Source: Symsagittifera roscoffensis | Taxonomy: Eukaryota > Xenacoelomorpha > Acoela > Convolutidae | Reading direction: 5' to 3' | NCBI RefSeq assembly: GCF_963678635.1 | Contig: NC_087070.1 | Span: 28,808,048 to 28,872,047 of the forward strand | Length of the DNA: 64,000 nucleotides | Part shown: positions 31,376 to 41,119 of the stretch, piece by piece | How positions within the stretch are numbered: the first letter of the stretch is position 1 | Layout: the number at the start of each line of letters is the position of its first letter | Notes under the pieces: generated by a model | What the model was told of the DNA's origin: nothing | The model's database searches: none | The model's input: only the letters and a program-made list of their open reading frames with translations | Translations under genes and position numbers: made by a program

Positions 31376-32902
31376 TTACAAGTAAAAAATTTCGTCGAAA
31401 GTTATTTTGTCATTTATTGTTCCGAGTACGCAAGCGGCGTTCGCAATCTGTATTGCCAGGGAGATTCTCTGTTTTAAAAAGCTGCCTGCTCTTGGTTCCT
31501 CAGTGCATATGCTTAGGTTCTTACAAAGCTTGCTCAAAAAAACTTCTGTGCTGGGGCCGGCCGCGCCCTGAATTTCAAAAGCTAGCGGTTGAAAAAGATA
31601 TCCATCATTTACAAGATCTTTATATTTGTCAATTTTTCGCTCTTCCGCTTCAGCGGCAGCCGTACCAGGGTTACAAACAGACCCGGCATTAATCCTACAA
31701 GGAGCTAAGGAGTCTACTACCGTTACATCCCACAAGAGCTGCTTACCATCAGCCCATGGAACGAGCGTCAAACCGTCTGGTCGCTTCTGATCGGTCCTGT
31801 AGAGGTGTCGTGGTTCTAAAACAGACGGAATGTGAGTAGATGATAGACTCTGCTTTATAAGGGCATTCAGGTTTGCATGCCTAGAGAATCTCCCTGCACT
31901 TTTGAGGCAAGAAAGACCATGCCAACCATCCTCGGTAACGTCTTTTCCGCACACGCATTTATGCCGTTCGCATATTTTTGATCCTAATCGAAGTCCTATC
32001 GCAATTCTGAGTTGTTGGTTCGACAGTTTTAACCTTAAATTTTTGCAGGGGATGACGTTCAACCATTGGGATCCAAATCTATCTTGGAACGCGTTGAACC
32101 TTTTCACGTCCGTTGGTTCGAGTCGTAAAATCAAGTCTGCAATTTCGCTGTCAAAAATTGGCTCCGTCCATTTTTTTTGGATTTCATTTTCCGGAGCCAT
32201 TTCAATTTTTCCAAGGTCAAACCACCGTTTAAGCGCATCATCATAGGTTCCATCCACATGCTCCAAACCAAAGATTTCGCTCAAGGCATCTTTTGCTCCT
32301 ACTGCTGAGGCTAAGAAAGCGGGTAAAGCGAGTAGACGAGCGGAAGAAACGCCCAAGCCACCTTTGGCTGCCGGGAGAACTGCTTGTAAAAACTGGTTAT
32401 CATCCATTTTCACGTTAGTGACCTTGCATAACGAATTTCTTAGTAATTTATCGTAGCGTTCCAAAAAATCATTTTGCAAAAAACAAGGGCTCGTACGCAA
32501 AAAATATAGGAGTTTTGGCATGCTAAAGCAATTTTTCAGGAGGTAAAAACCATAATGGGCGTCTAGTTTGTCAATGACATCCGAGATTTTTTCAAGCTCC
32601 CTAATTTTTTCGTCGAGTAATTCTTTTCGGCAAAGTTCGCCGATTGGAGATCCTAAAATGAGGAGTTCTTCTTTTGTTTTTATTTTTATTTTGGGGCATA
32701 TTTTTCAAAATTGTGTTAAAATTGAATTATACTGTGTACTAGTAGTCGGTCCCAAAAAACAAAGTTCACACTTCTCAGTGTTTAAGCTCAGGCCGTAAAT
32801 TTGTTCCGATTTCAGAATGTTTTTAAGGTCCCGGAGTACTACCTTATAGTCGTCGGCTAAATTCCCATCATCTAAATACCAGATGTTAATTTTCGACTCC
32901 AA
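31376..32902 (-). CDS. C-terminal half of reverse transcriptase and restriction-like endonuclease
   Basis: It continues the polymerase in one frame from 32902, with one TGA near 32702. YLDDGNLADD (YLDD at 32867-32878) is the catalytic motif. GLSLNTEKCELCFLG follows, then the thumb. The long open part 31376-32521 (381 codons) ends with CVCGKDVTEDGWHGLSC, a C-x-C-x9-H-x3-C knuckle, and RPDGLTL (codons 247-250, about 31772-31783). LLWDVTVVD comes 15 residues after the PD pair. PD-x(12-15)-D next to a CCHC knuckle is the signature of the restriction-like endonuclease of R2-type elements, which nicks the target site for target-primed reverse transcription. About 115 residues follow before the stop at 31376. 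Confidence 0.8.
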
Positions 32903-32910
32903 CTGTTTGA

Positions 32911-34275
32911 CTAGTGTATGAATTGTTTCCGCAAAAGGGGTGGGGCTTCAGGATCACCTTGCTGAGTTCCGTCTTCTGACATTATGACAGAGCTTCCGTA
33001 AAAAAGGTAACTAGGTTTAGCATACGCGCAATGGGTGTAATTATATAATTCGGGGCGATTTGAAAAAACATGATTCAGCATTGTTTCTCTGTTTAAAGAG
33101 TTAAAGGCATTCTTAAAATCTAGTTTTAAAAGAACAGTACATTTTGGATTGTCGTCGCGTTCAATTAGGTTTCGAAACGAGTGCGCAGCTATTTCTGCTC
33201 CTCGTTTGGTACCGCATCCTACCTGTACGTTTCCGAAAAAATTTTGTCGCTCGGAGAGGGCCTTGCTTCCAGCGCATTTAGACGCGATACGTCTCAGCGT
33301 GTTGCCTATGGCAATCGGTCTCAACCCTCCGTCTATTTTTATGAGGGCGATAAGCTTTGCGCCAAAAAAGAAAGGTCTTAGTGGTTCCGGTATTTTGCCA
33401 TCTCCAATGAGGTTTATCAGCTTAGTAAGCGATTTCAGAAAGTTAAGTCCTGCACTGCCATTCGACTTACTAACAAGATCTTTAAAAATTTGAGGAAATA
33501 TTTTATCAGGACCTGCTGCTGATCCGTTTGGAAAGGACATTATCGCTTTGTATAGGTCGAAATCGGTTACGAAAAAACTATCCAACTTTTCTGGATTTGG
33601 AGCTGCAAATTTGGCTCGCTGCGGGTGCTTAGATAACAATTTTTGATAGTTATCAGTTGAAAAAGGAGTTATTTTGTCATCCGAAGCAGCAAGCCTTATT
33701 CCTCCCTTTACATTTCCTTCATCGAGCTTACTACTTATTAACTTTATTCTCTGCTCGAGGTCACTCAGAGGCGGGCTTGAAACTTGGGGATGGGGTTTTG
33801 GAAGTGACACGTCATTTGCTCGAATTTTTTTATTTATCAAAGAGCTCATGCTTGTGGTCTGTTTGCGTCCACTTCTTTTCGGTTGCTCCAAAAAAAACAA
33901 GAACGACGTTAAAAAAATTAGCCATTTTGTAACATCTTCTACATTGTAGACAATGTCGTTTATTTTGTCCGACAGATTTTCCGCCAAGGGAACACGCGAG
34001 TCTTTTGGTACTCTCTTGAGTACTCGGACATTTGAGATGGCTGTATTAACATAATTGTCTAGCACTAAATCATTACCTATTGTTGCTTTATTAACAGATT
34101 TTACATCAACGCATAAAGGACACTGAAACCATTGGGTTTTCTTAGAGTCGCTAAGAGAAATATTTACACACCTGATATGATACCAACTAGAACAACAATC
34201 ACATTTAATCCAATTTATCAGTCCTGAAGGTTTTAAGCAATCTTTGCTTGTACACTCTTTGTTGTTTTTCCTCAT
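32911..34275 (-). CDS. PHD finger and N-terminal half of reverse transcriptase (RLE-type element)
   Basis: The frame has 454 codons and starts at ATG. Residues 8-55 form a complete C4HC3 PHD finger: Cys 8, 13, 25, 28, His 33, Cys 36, 52, 55, with WYHIRCVNI in the centre. PHD fingers usually bind histone H3 tails, so a chromatin-reading or target-choice role is conceivable. After a basic linker comes LEQRIKLISSKLDEGNVKGG, then the RT: GSAAGPDKIFPQIF, GGLRPIAIGNTLRRIASKC, LLKLDFKNAFNSLNRETML (motif A) and GTQQGDPEAPPL. The last codons after PPL are out of frame. A missing base in a CCCCTTTT run near 32930 would explain the break, and the polymerase continues at 32902 in another frame. Confidence 0.8.
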   Translation of the reverse strand: MRKNNKECTSKDCLKPSGLINWIKCDCCSSWYHIRCVNISLSDSKKTQWFQCPLCVDVKSVNKATIGNDLVLDNYVNTAISNVRVLKRVPKDSRVPLAENLSDKINDIVYNVEDVTKWLIFLTSFLFFLEQPKRSGRKQTTSMSSLINKKIRANDVSLPKPHPQVSSPPLSDLEQRIKLISSKLDEGNVKGGIRLAASDDKITPFSTDNYQKLLSKHPQRAKFAAPNPEKLDSFFVTDFDLYKAIMSFPNGSAAGPDKIFPQIFKDLVSKSNGSAGLNFLKSLTKLINLIGDGKIPEPLRPFFFGAKLIALIKIDGGLRPIAIGNTLRRIASKCAGSKALSERQNFFGNVQVGCGTKRGAEIAAHSFRNLIERDDNPKCTVLLKLDFKNAFNSLNRETMLNHVFSNRPELYNYTHCAYAKPSYLFYGSSVIMSEDGTQQGDPEAPPLLRKQFIH

Positions 34276-34781
34276 CTTGACGCAGCATAAAGGTAAAAAA
34301 AAAGGATTTTGACTGGTTTTAGGGGACTGAACTAACCCATGATAAGCGGTTAGTGGGAATTTTACAAATCAGCAAATAAAAAAAAAAGACAACTAAATTA
34401 ATTTAAAAGGTTAAAAGGCAGCATAAAGGTTAAAAATCAAAAACAAGGAACAATCTCACCCGAGCTCAGTAGGTTCAGCGGCGCACCACCAGACTTCTCA
34501 AGCCAGTTCCAGTTCCCCACCTCCCCACAGAAAGCCACTTGACAGACCTGTCTCTAAAATCCCTAAGAGGGCGCTCCACATACAGGCACAAACATCAAAC
34601 ATAACAAATCTATTTAATAAGTTTATCACAACAATTAGGCTAAACGAGCTGGTATTAAAACTTTACAAACAATTTTAGATAGTCCAATTATACAGCGTAT
34701 ATACAGAGTATATACAGATTCTCTTTCAAACAATGTCTGGAAAATTAAACTAAATTAAAACATATAGTTTGACTTGAACAC
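34276..34781. other. Upstream region of the RLE element with a 34-bp motif shared with 43178-43211
   Basis: Bases 34605-34638 (starting CAAATCTATT, ending CAACAATTAG) differ by one base from 43178-43211. The stretch 34440-34600 is markedly richer in GC than its surroundings and reads GAGGGCGCTCC and similar; it is probably the 5' UTR of the RLE element. No gene is seen. Confidence 0.45.
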
Positions 34782-35460
34782 TTGAGGAAATTGAAAACTT
34801 GTATGCCCTCTCTAAAATCCTCATTTTCCAGTGAACTGAAATCAAAAGTGATGTACAGACTTGAATGTTGTGGGTGCAAATCCATCTATGTTGTCCAGAC
34901 GGTCCGACATCTCACCACAAGGATTGAGGAACACCGAAAAGAGGATACCCCAGTTGGACAGCATATAAGGCAGTGTGGTAGTGAGCGTGGTAAGTCTGAG
35001 TTTAATTGGCAAATAATCGATCAGGCGTCCAGCAGCATCAAGTTACTTACAATAGAGGCGCTGCACATTAAGAAAGAGAGACCGGCAATTAACACGCGCG
35101 ACGAGTTTAGAAGTAGGGAGCTGACACAAAGGCTATAGTTCCAGAATCGAAAAATTCTAGCTAAAACAACAAAATTTTGAAACAACTTACATGTTAGCAT
35201 AAAAATTAGCCACAAAACAAAAATGTAAAAATAAAAATGAAGAAAACTCTCAGAAATTTGTGACAAAATGTTTTAAAATGTTACATAATAGTTGTTACAT
35301 AATTTCAGTGATATTTGTAAAATTTTGATTGGTTGAATTTTTAAAATTTTGAAGTACTGATGTGTGTGTGACACTTTTGATGATCTTTGATGATTTTGTA
35401 CAGATAGTTTAGAATTTTTAAAACCTGAAGATGCACAAAATGTGCGAAAACGTTTGTTTG
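34782..35460 (+). mobile_element. 3' fragment of a Penelope-like element with GIY-YIG endonuclease
   Basis: The frame 34782-35138 (118 codons) reads KVMYRLECCGCKSIYVVQT, then TRIEEHRKEDTPVGQHIRQC and IEALHIKKERPAINTRDEFR. This is the C-terminal GIY-YIG endonuclease of Penelope-like elements, where a Y..L.C..C-xx-Y-x-G-Q-T strand pair and the late E-A-L-H-I block are characteristic. The second motif is YVVQT, not YVGQT, so a key glycine is lost. The reverse transcriptase upstream is missing (5' truncation). About 300 bp downstream, 35425-35449 reads CTGAAGA..GCACA-AAA-TGTGC..GAAA, reminiscent of hammerhead-like tails of this element class. Confidence 0.7.
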
Positions 35461-35513
35461 AATTTACAATTTTAACGCATTCTTAAAACATATAGAACTA
35501 GCAAAAACGGAAA

Positions 35514-38500
35514 TCACGCCACGTATTTGTATTTGTACATATTGGATTGTTTCTCAATTCTTACGTAAAATTCTTTCAATTTTTTCTTGAATCCTGTTGT
35601 CGATTTTTCTAAATTGCGCAAAATTATGGGCAGTGAATTCCATTTTTTAGAAGTCAAATGAAAAAATGATTTTTGTAAAGAAGCGGTTGAACAATTTTTG
35701 TCAAATAATAATTTGTTTCGTTCTTTTGTTGAGCCTATAATTGGCAGTCGGTAGTCTCAATGTATTTTGAAAGCCTTCTTTTTGTTTGTAAGATATTGGT
35801 ATAAGTATGTTACACACTTTAACTCAATTCTTTTCTCGATTCCAATGAACGATTTGCTAATGCGAAGAAGGGAAAAGATTTAAATTTCGATCTGAAGTAT
35901 GTTCTTTTGAACGCCCAGTTCAACTGTTTCTCTAGAGATAGCATCAAAGTAGCTTTAATTTGTTTTAAAAATATTGCTGAATAATATAAATGTGATAAAA
36001 CAAGACAATGAAGCAAGGCAACTAATGATATTGTCGGCAGTTGTTGACCAATTGTATCTATAGTTTTAATTCCTTGTGCCATTTTTTGGAGAAATGTTTT
36101 GGTTTGAGCATGAAAAAATAAACTTGAATCAAGAATAAGGCCTAAATATTTTCATTCTGATTTTTGGCTACATAATGCCCATTAATTACTATTGTATCAG
36201 TATCTACATTTTTGCTATCAGTTTTTGACGAAATGTTATAAATTCCGATTTAGATGCATTCAGATTCAATTGGCTCTCTGCAAAAAATTCCGTTAGATTA
36301 TTGAGTGATTTTTGTAATCGATTCAAAACATCCTCAGAAATTGTAGAAGAGGAAAAAACCATACAGTCGTCAGCATAATGAACTAAAGTACAACCTTCAT
36401 ATAATCTCTTGTATGTCATTAACATATAAATTGAACAACAACGGACCAAGTACCGTTCCTTGTGGGACACCTCGTTTTATTTCAATCCAGTCTGAAAAGA
36501 TTCCATTGACGTTTACTCTTTGAATACTTTTGCTTAGGAAGCTAGGAATTAAAGCATTTGCTCCATTTGAAAAACCGACAGAAAGCATTTTTTCAATTAA
36601 CACTTCATGCGAAATAGAATCAAAAGCCTTGGACAGATCTAATAAAGCTGCATATACGATTTTTTTTTGAATCTATTTGATTTCGAATACTTTCTGTCAC
36701 ATAAACAAGAGCATCTTGTGTTGAAGTGTTTTTGCGAAATCCGAATTGAAATGGTGTCAGTATTTGAAATTTGTCAAGATGTTCTGTTAATTGGGCATGT
36801 AAAATTTTTTCAAAAATTTTAGAAAAAGCACAAGTTATTGATATTGACCGATAATTTTTTTGCATCCATTGGGTCATCTTTTTTAAACAAAGGGGTTACG
36901 TGTGCTTTTTTCAGTTCGATCGAGAAAATGTTCTCATCTAAGCAAGTATTTATGACAAAAGTTAAATGTGGAACTATAACTGATTGACCGTCAATGATTG
37001 CCCAAGCAGATACGGTACAAGGTCCGAGGGGTATTCTAACATTGATTTTTTGAACTATATCAAAGCACTGCTTCACTGTAATGTGTTGAAAATGGAAAGG
37101 TGCAGATTCAGAGGCAGATTTGTTGTAATTCGGAGGCTTTTTAGCGCCGAAAAATTCGCCTAAGTTTCAAAAAATATAAAATAAATGATTGGCAATTTTT
37201 TTGTCTTGGGTTATCATTTCACTGAAGGAATTTCGTAGAACTGTAATTCGATTGTTGCCAGAACATGTACCTCTCACTTGGTTAATATATTTCCATTTTT
37301 GTTGGATAGTGCTGAGAAGTGAAAAACAATTTTTTGAATGATCGAGTTGTTTACTTCTAATCAATTGGCTCATTTGATAACGTAAAAACTGGTACTTTGA
37401 CCAATTATCGCTTGTGCGTTGACTGCGATATGATCTGGGTGAATTCTGTTTCTTAATCAACAATTTTTGACATTCTGAATCGAACCACTCCGTTTCCAAC
37501 ACATTTTTTGGTTTAAAATTACGAACAAATTTTTTTTCGATAGGAGCATGTTGCTGAAGAGCACTAGAAGATAAATAAATCATTGTCGAGAACATGTTTT
37601 GTGCATCTGTACATTGATATAAAAGATACCAAGGAAGAGCGGAGAGTGTATTGCAAAATTCATTTTTTTGATAACTTTTCTTATTGAAAGTCGAAATTAT
37701 CCTCGGTAAACTTTTGCCGCATTTTATATCCGTCAAAATAAATGAAGCAAAATGGTCGGTTTTATAAGGTGTATCAAAACAAAATTCAATGCCGTTTGTT
37801 TCATAGTCACTGATAATGTAGTCGATATGAGTTTTAGTTGAGGAACTAATTATGGTCTCATCGTTTGGACAAAAAACCTTCAATCCATATGGAATAATTA
37901 TAGAATCTAAATTTTCTTTTATTTTGCTATCCAGATAATTTATGTTATAACCACCCAGAAGCGAAATTTTATTAGAAACTGAAAATGCATTATCTATGTT
38001 AACCGTTAATTGTTCCAAAAAATCAATAAAGTTTGATCTGCTTGGATTATAACACAAATTAACTAACATTTTTCTTTTCTGGAAATGTTAAATGTAGATT
38101 TGCTTTCAACCCACACTGACTCATATTTTTCTTTATCAAATAAATTTAAATCAGGCCTCAATTTCGGAGCCAATTTGACTGGTATATATAACAAAGCGCC
38201 ACCGCCTTTCTTTTTTACCGCTGATTGCCTATCATATCTGAACATCGCATGCGTTCTAGGGTGGAGATTCCATAAAGTGTCACTATCTTCTTTTTTAAGC
38301 CACGTTTCGGAAATTCCTATAATTGTATTTTCGCCCATATCATCAAGTAATTTTTTCAATTGCATCCGTTTTCTAATAATACTTTGAAAATTCAAATGAA
38401 CAAATTTAAGATTTGCACAATTTTTTGAGCAGATGCCGTAGACTGTTTCAATGGTTTCAATAGGACCAGGGTTTTTTTCAACATCCCCACTTTGGGTCAG

Positions 38501-38662
38501 TAACAACGCAAAAAGGAAAAGATGAGTCAGTGTGGTAGCTCTCCGGTCATTTATCCCACATTTCGATGATAATATCTTTTGATGGCAGCTTAGATAGCCC
38601 CAGTAAACAATGGTTTTTCTATATTTTCCATCTGAGCCTTGGAAATTAGAAAAATTGCACAA
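35514..38662 (-). pseudogene. CR1-like ORF2: 2A peptide, APE endonuclease and reverse transcriptase (frame-broken)
   Basis: The frame opens at 38662 with TTG, so the real start is unclear. A nearby ATG in another frame (around 38683) begins MLNIKFWLFCAIFLISKAQ, signal-peptide-like. Domains in order: 2A motif (38462-38485); endonuclease with HLNFQSI, ISETWLK (Glu near 38307), LLGGYNINYLDS and TDHFASF; then RT with HVTPLFKKDDP, PFQFGFRKNTSTQDALVY, KRGVPQGTVLGPLLFNLYVN and YADD (36366-36377). The C-terminal tail ends KYKYVA at 35514. Breaks: a shift at about 38066 (A run), TGA at about 37167, shifts near 36880 and 36665 (A runs of seven or more) and one near 36415. ORF2 nicks the target and copies the element RNA. 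Confidence 0.85.
38462..38485 (-). promoter_or_regulatory. 2A ribosome-skipping peptide (DVEKNPGP) in ORF2
   Basis: GATGTTGAAAAAAACCCTGG.. encodes D-V-E-K-N-P-G-P, an exact match to the D(V/I)ExNPGP core of 2A peptides. LFLFALLLTQSG comes before it, the hydrophobic helix such peptides need. Translation would skip the bond between the last G and P, releasing about 66 N-terminal residues from the endonuclease-RT. Confidence 0.85.
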
Positions 38663-38744
38663 AACAACCAGAATTTAATATTCAGCATAAATAATTAAAT
38701 AAAGTAAATAATCGCCAAAGTTTGCACCAAGAAAAAATGCGAAA

Positions 38745-39773
38745 CTAGTATTTCCTAAAGAATTTTGCACCGTTTTGGAAAAATTGTATCATTTCTGCCG
38801 TTTTTAGATCTAAATTTGATGATTGTTGGGTTTGCTTCATTCTGGGGCGGGTTGTAATCTCACATGTGTTTGCATTAATATCAGAACCTCTAAAAGAATC
38901 TCTAAAATTTTGCACCAAATATTCAACACCCCCATCAGAAGGATGCAAACCATCCGAGCTAAGCGCATCGGTATTTTGACTAAAATTTTTGTTTATGTCT
39001 AAAATATCCAATTTTACTTCGCCCAAGTCCTTTACATTCCGTACTAAATTAGGAATTTGCTTGTTTAGCTTCTGTATATTTGGATTAAAATTTTTTCTAA
39101 AAGCGCCTAAGGGAGTTACAGTACATAGTGAAATTGTTTCTGGGGAGAATTTATGATTTACGAGATAAATTAGTTTTTTTAAGCTACTCACGGCTTCCTT
39201 CGCGTCGAAATTATTTGAGAGGCAGTCATTTATTCCAATTAGCGTAGTTACATGTTTAAAATGTCGCGATTTACTGTTTCTCACGCGTTCCAGCAATGGA
39301 GAAATTTTGTGCCCACCAAATTCTCTCGCCAACACATTTTCCGATATTTGTTCCCCATTGATTCTGTTATCAATTGAGTCTCCCAATAATACGCCAGAAT
39401 ATTCTCCTTCTCGTGGTAAAAATAAATGTTTTCGTTGTTGGTCGAATTTTTCTTCTTGAATATTGGTTGCTTGTATTTTGATTTCTTGGTTATTCTTGCT
39501 TTCTTGGTTATTTTCGCTTCGTTTGTTCTGATTTCTGCTCCGAGTTTCAATCTTGCTCCATTCATTTTCAAATTTGTTTTCTGCAATTTTCGAATTGCCC
39601 GTGTTTTTAAAATTCTCTAGATCAATAAGTTTGTTTCCTTTTTCTTCATCTTTCGTTGATACAGTTAAGTTTTCGATAATTCGTTTAAAATAAGTAACAT
39701 TTTCGATCAAGTCTTTATACAGCTCGTATTTCAATTCGTTGTTCAAATTTCGGAAAGTTTCGAGGTCAAACAT
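38745..39773 (-). CDS. CR1-like ORF1 protein with SGNH/GDSL esterase domain
   Basis: The frame is intact, 342 codons, ATG to stop. The N-terminal 110 residues are charged and probably coiled coil (FKRIIENL, repeated NQ-rich stretch). The remainder is an SGNH hydrolase: GVLLGDSIDNRI (catalytic serine in the GDS block), TTLIGINDCLSN (the G-x-N-D block) and SSDGLHPSDGGVEYLVQNF (catalytic Asp and His in D-x-x-H). All four SGNH blocks are present. CR1-type elements carry such an esterase in ORF1, thought to act in RNP formation or membrane association. It lies 82 bp upstream of ORF2. The start ATG at 39773-39771 is the first in frame. Confidence 0.85.
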   Translation of the reverse strand: MFDLETFRNLNNELKYELYKDLIENVTYFKRIIENLTVSTKDEEKGNKLIDLENFKNTGNSKIAENKFENEWSKIETRSRNQNKRSENNQESKNNQEIKIQATNIQEEKFDQQRKHLFLPREGEYSGVLLGDSIDNRINGEQISENVLAREFGGHKISPLLERVRNSKSRHFKHVTTLIGINDCLSNNFDAKEAVSSLKKLIYLVNHKFSPETISLCTVTPLGAFRKNFNPNIQKLNKQIPNLVRNVKDLGEVKLDILDINKNFSQNTDALSSDGLHPSDGGVEYLVQNFRDSFRGSDINANTCEITTRPRMKQTQQSSNLDLKTAEMIQFFQNGAKFFRKY

Positions 39774-39800
39774 GTTGGCGATTAAAAGCGAAATTAAAAA

Positions 39801-40318
39801 TAAGACATTAAAATGAACCGACTGATCGCTAGAAATTTAAATTGGTTGTGTGAAAAATTAGGTTAGACTTAAAACAAAACAAGCTGACGATGAGCGATAG
39901 CTCCCAAGTTAAAGGCGAAATTGTGGAAAGTAGTGCATGACATGTGGGCGAGTTAACTGGCAAATTGTGGAGTTTACAAATAAAGCTCACATAAAAAGTT
40001 AGTTTTTATCTTAATTTACAAATAAATCTCACATAACTAGGCTAGTTCTTATCCTAATTTACTACTCATCACTAATTTAAAACATTGTATAGAAGAAAAA
40101 GAAAAGTATTAAACTAATATCTGAAAATAACATCAGATATACTAAAAATAAGAAACTGTGATGAAACTGTGATGGAATGATGAAGTCAAGCGAGTTCACC
40201 AGTGCCTTGGTCCTTCTGGCTTTAACGGCATTATTTGGAAGAATCATTGGAAGAATCATTGCAATCAAATAAAGGGTCACTTTCTTTACGCAAGTCCGTA
40301 TTTTTGTTTAAATAAGTA
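39801..40318. other. Non-genic spacer between two non-LTR elements
   Basis: No gene is seen. ATTATTTGGAAGAATCATT at about 40224-40242 recurs at 40841-40859 on the other side of the RT fragment. GGAAGAATCATT is repeated several times on both sides, so the fragment appears to have entered a short repetitive target. Confidence 0.4.
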
Positions 40319-40838
40319 CGTAATGTACGAATTAGAGACGATTCAGCGAAGAGCAGTAAAACGGATTTGCGTTAATAGTGTCCCATACAAGAAAAATTGA
40401 AAATACTGGGGGTTCTTCCTTTGCCAATGTATATTCAGCTAAACAACTTGCTGTTGCTTTCAAAATTGATTTTGAGACGTTATGAGGCATGTAATTTAGA
40501 CATACCAAATTACACAGAGTTCTCGCACGCAAATTTGTTTCAGGTGAGACGTCCAAGGAAAGCCAAATGCGAACAGAACTTCATGTACCAAACCTGTCGA
40601 CTTGCGAATGTGTTAAAAATCGATTTAAGAGAAGGGATTGGCTTGAGACAACGACTTCTAAAAATCTTCTGGTCAAAATTTGTGCAATACAAGGAGAGCG
40701 ACAGTGAACTTGGAAACTAGCGTGCGATTGTACGGCGAACAACTGCAGAAACAGAACTGTTTTATGAAACGAGAAACTGACGGGGTCCAAACCCCTTGTG
40801 TGACCCACAGAATTCATATTACTTCTACTACTACTACT
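40319..40838 (+). pseudogene. C-terminal tail of a non-LTR reverse transcriptase
   Basis: The segment YELETIQRRAVKRICVNSVP, then (after one stop) LKILGVLPLPMYIQLNNLLL and LRRYEACNLDIPNY, matches the thumb/C-terminal layout of Jockey/CR1-like ORF2 proteins (L-E-x-I-Q-R-R-A ... Y-xx-R-L-K-x-L-xx-L-P-L). The open part 40397-40720 ends NLFQVRRPRKAKCEQNFMYQ and KFVQYKES. It is 5' truncated and ends near a (CTA)n microsatellite at 40822-40838. Confidence 0.65.
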
Positions 40839-41119
40839 AATTATTTGGAAGAATCATTAGCGGCTTTAGTTGGAAGAATTATTTGGGCGGTCGCGACATT
40901 ATTTGGAAGAATCAATGGAAAATCAATTGGAATCCGAAATTTCATTCCGGTCAAATGGTTCGTAGCAATATCAGTGTTTGTATGCCAAGTTATAGAACCG
41001 TACTAATAGCGCTTATATTCCGAGACCTCTCAGAGGCTTGTCCCAATAAACATGAGTTACCCCGTAATAAAGGGTCAATTTTAATTTACAAACGTTAAAA
41101 GCTGACTTGATATTACCTA
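40839..41119. other. Short repetitive spacer
   Basis: It contains several ATTATTTGGAAGAATCA(T/A)T units also seen at 40224. The open frames across it (40680-41006, 40883-41098) carry no domain and reflect these repeats. Confidence 0.4.

Larger units (their letters stand above)
31376..34275 (-). mobile_element. Non-LTR retrotransposon with PHD finger, reverse transcriptase and restriction-like endonuclease
   Basis: The single minus-strand coding unit runs 34275 to 31376: N-terminal PHD finger, linker, reverse transcriptase, C-terminal CxC..H..C knuckle and a restriction-like endonuclease signature (RPDG..15..WDVT). No APE endonuclease precedes the RT. Only one frameshift (about 32930) and one in-frame TGA (about 32702) interrupt it, so it is recent. 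It has R2-superclade architecture, but the N-terminus is a PHD finger where R2 has C2H2 fingers. The family could not be named. A GC-richer stretch at 34440-34600 may be its 5' UTR. Confidence 0.8.
35500..39800 (-). mobile_element. CR1-like non-LTR retrotransposon with SGNH ORF1 and 2A-bearing ORF2
   Basis: On the minus strand, ORF1 (39773-38745, intact) is followed after about 80 bp by ORF2 (38662-35514) with APE endonuclease and reverse transcriptase. ORF2 begins with a 2A ribosome-skipping motif. No LTRs are present. An esterase (SGNH) ORF1 plus EN-RT ORF2 is the CR1/L2 arrangement. ORF2 has about four frameshifts, most of them in A or T runs, and a few stops. This is the best-preserved two-ORF element in the window. 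Confidence 0.85.

Noticed and set aside
33149-33949. Plus-strand frames opposite the RLE element
   Set aside because: They are antisense shadows of the reverse transcriptase and linker.
40680-41098. Protein-coding gene from overlapping plus frames
   Set aside because: These frames cross a CTA microsatellite and repeated GGAAGAATCATT units, with no domain.
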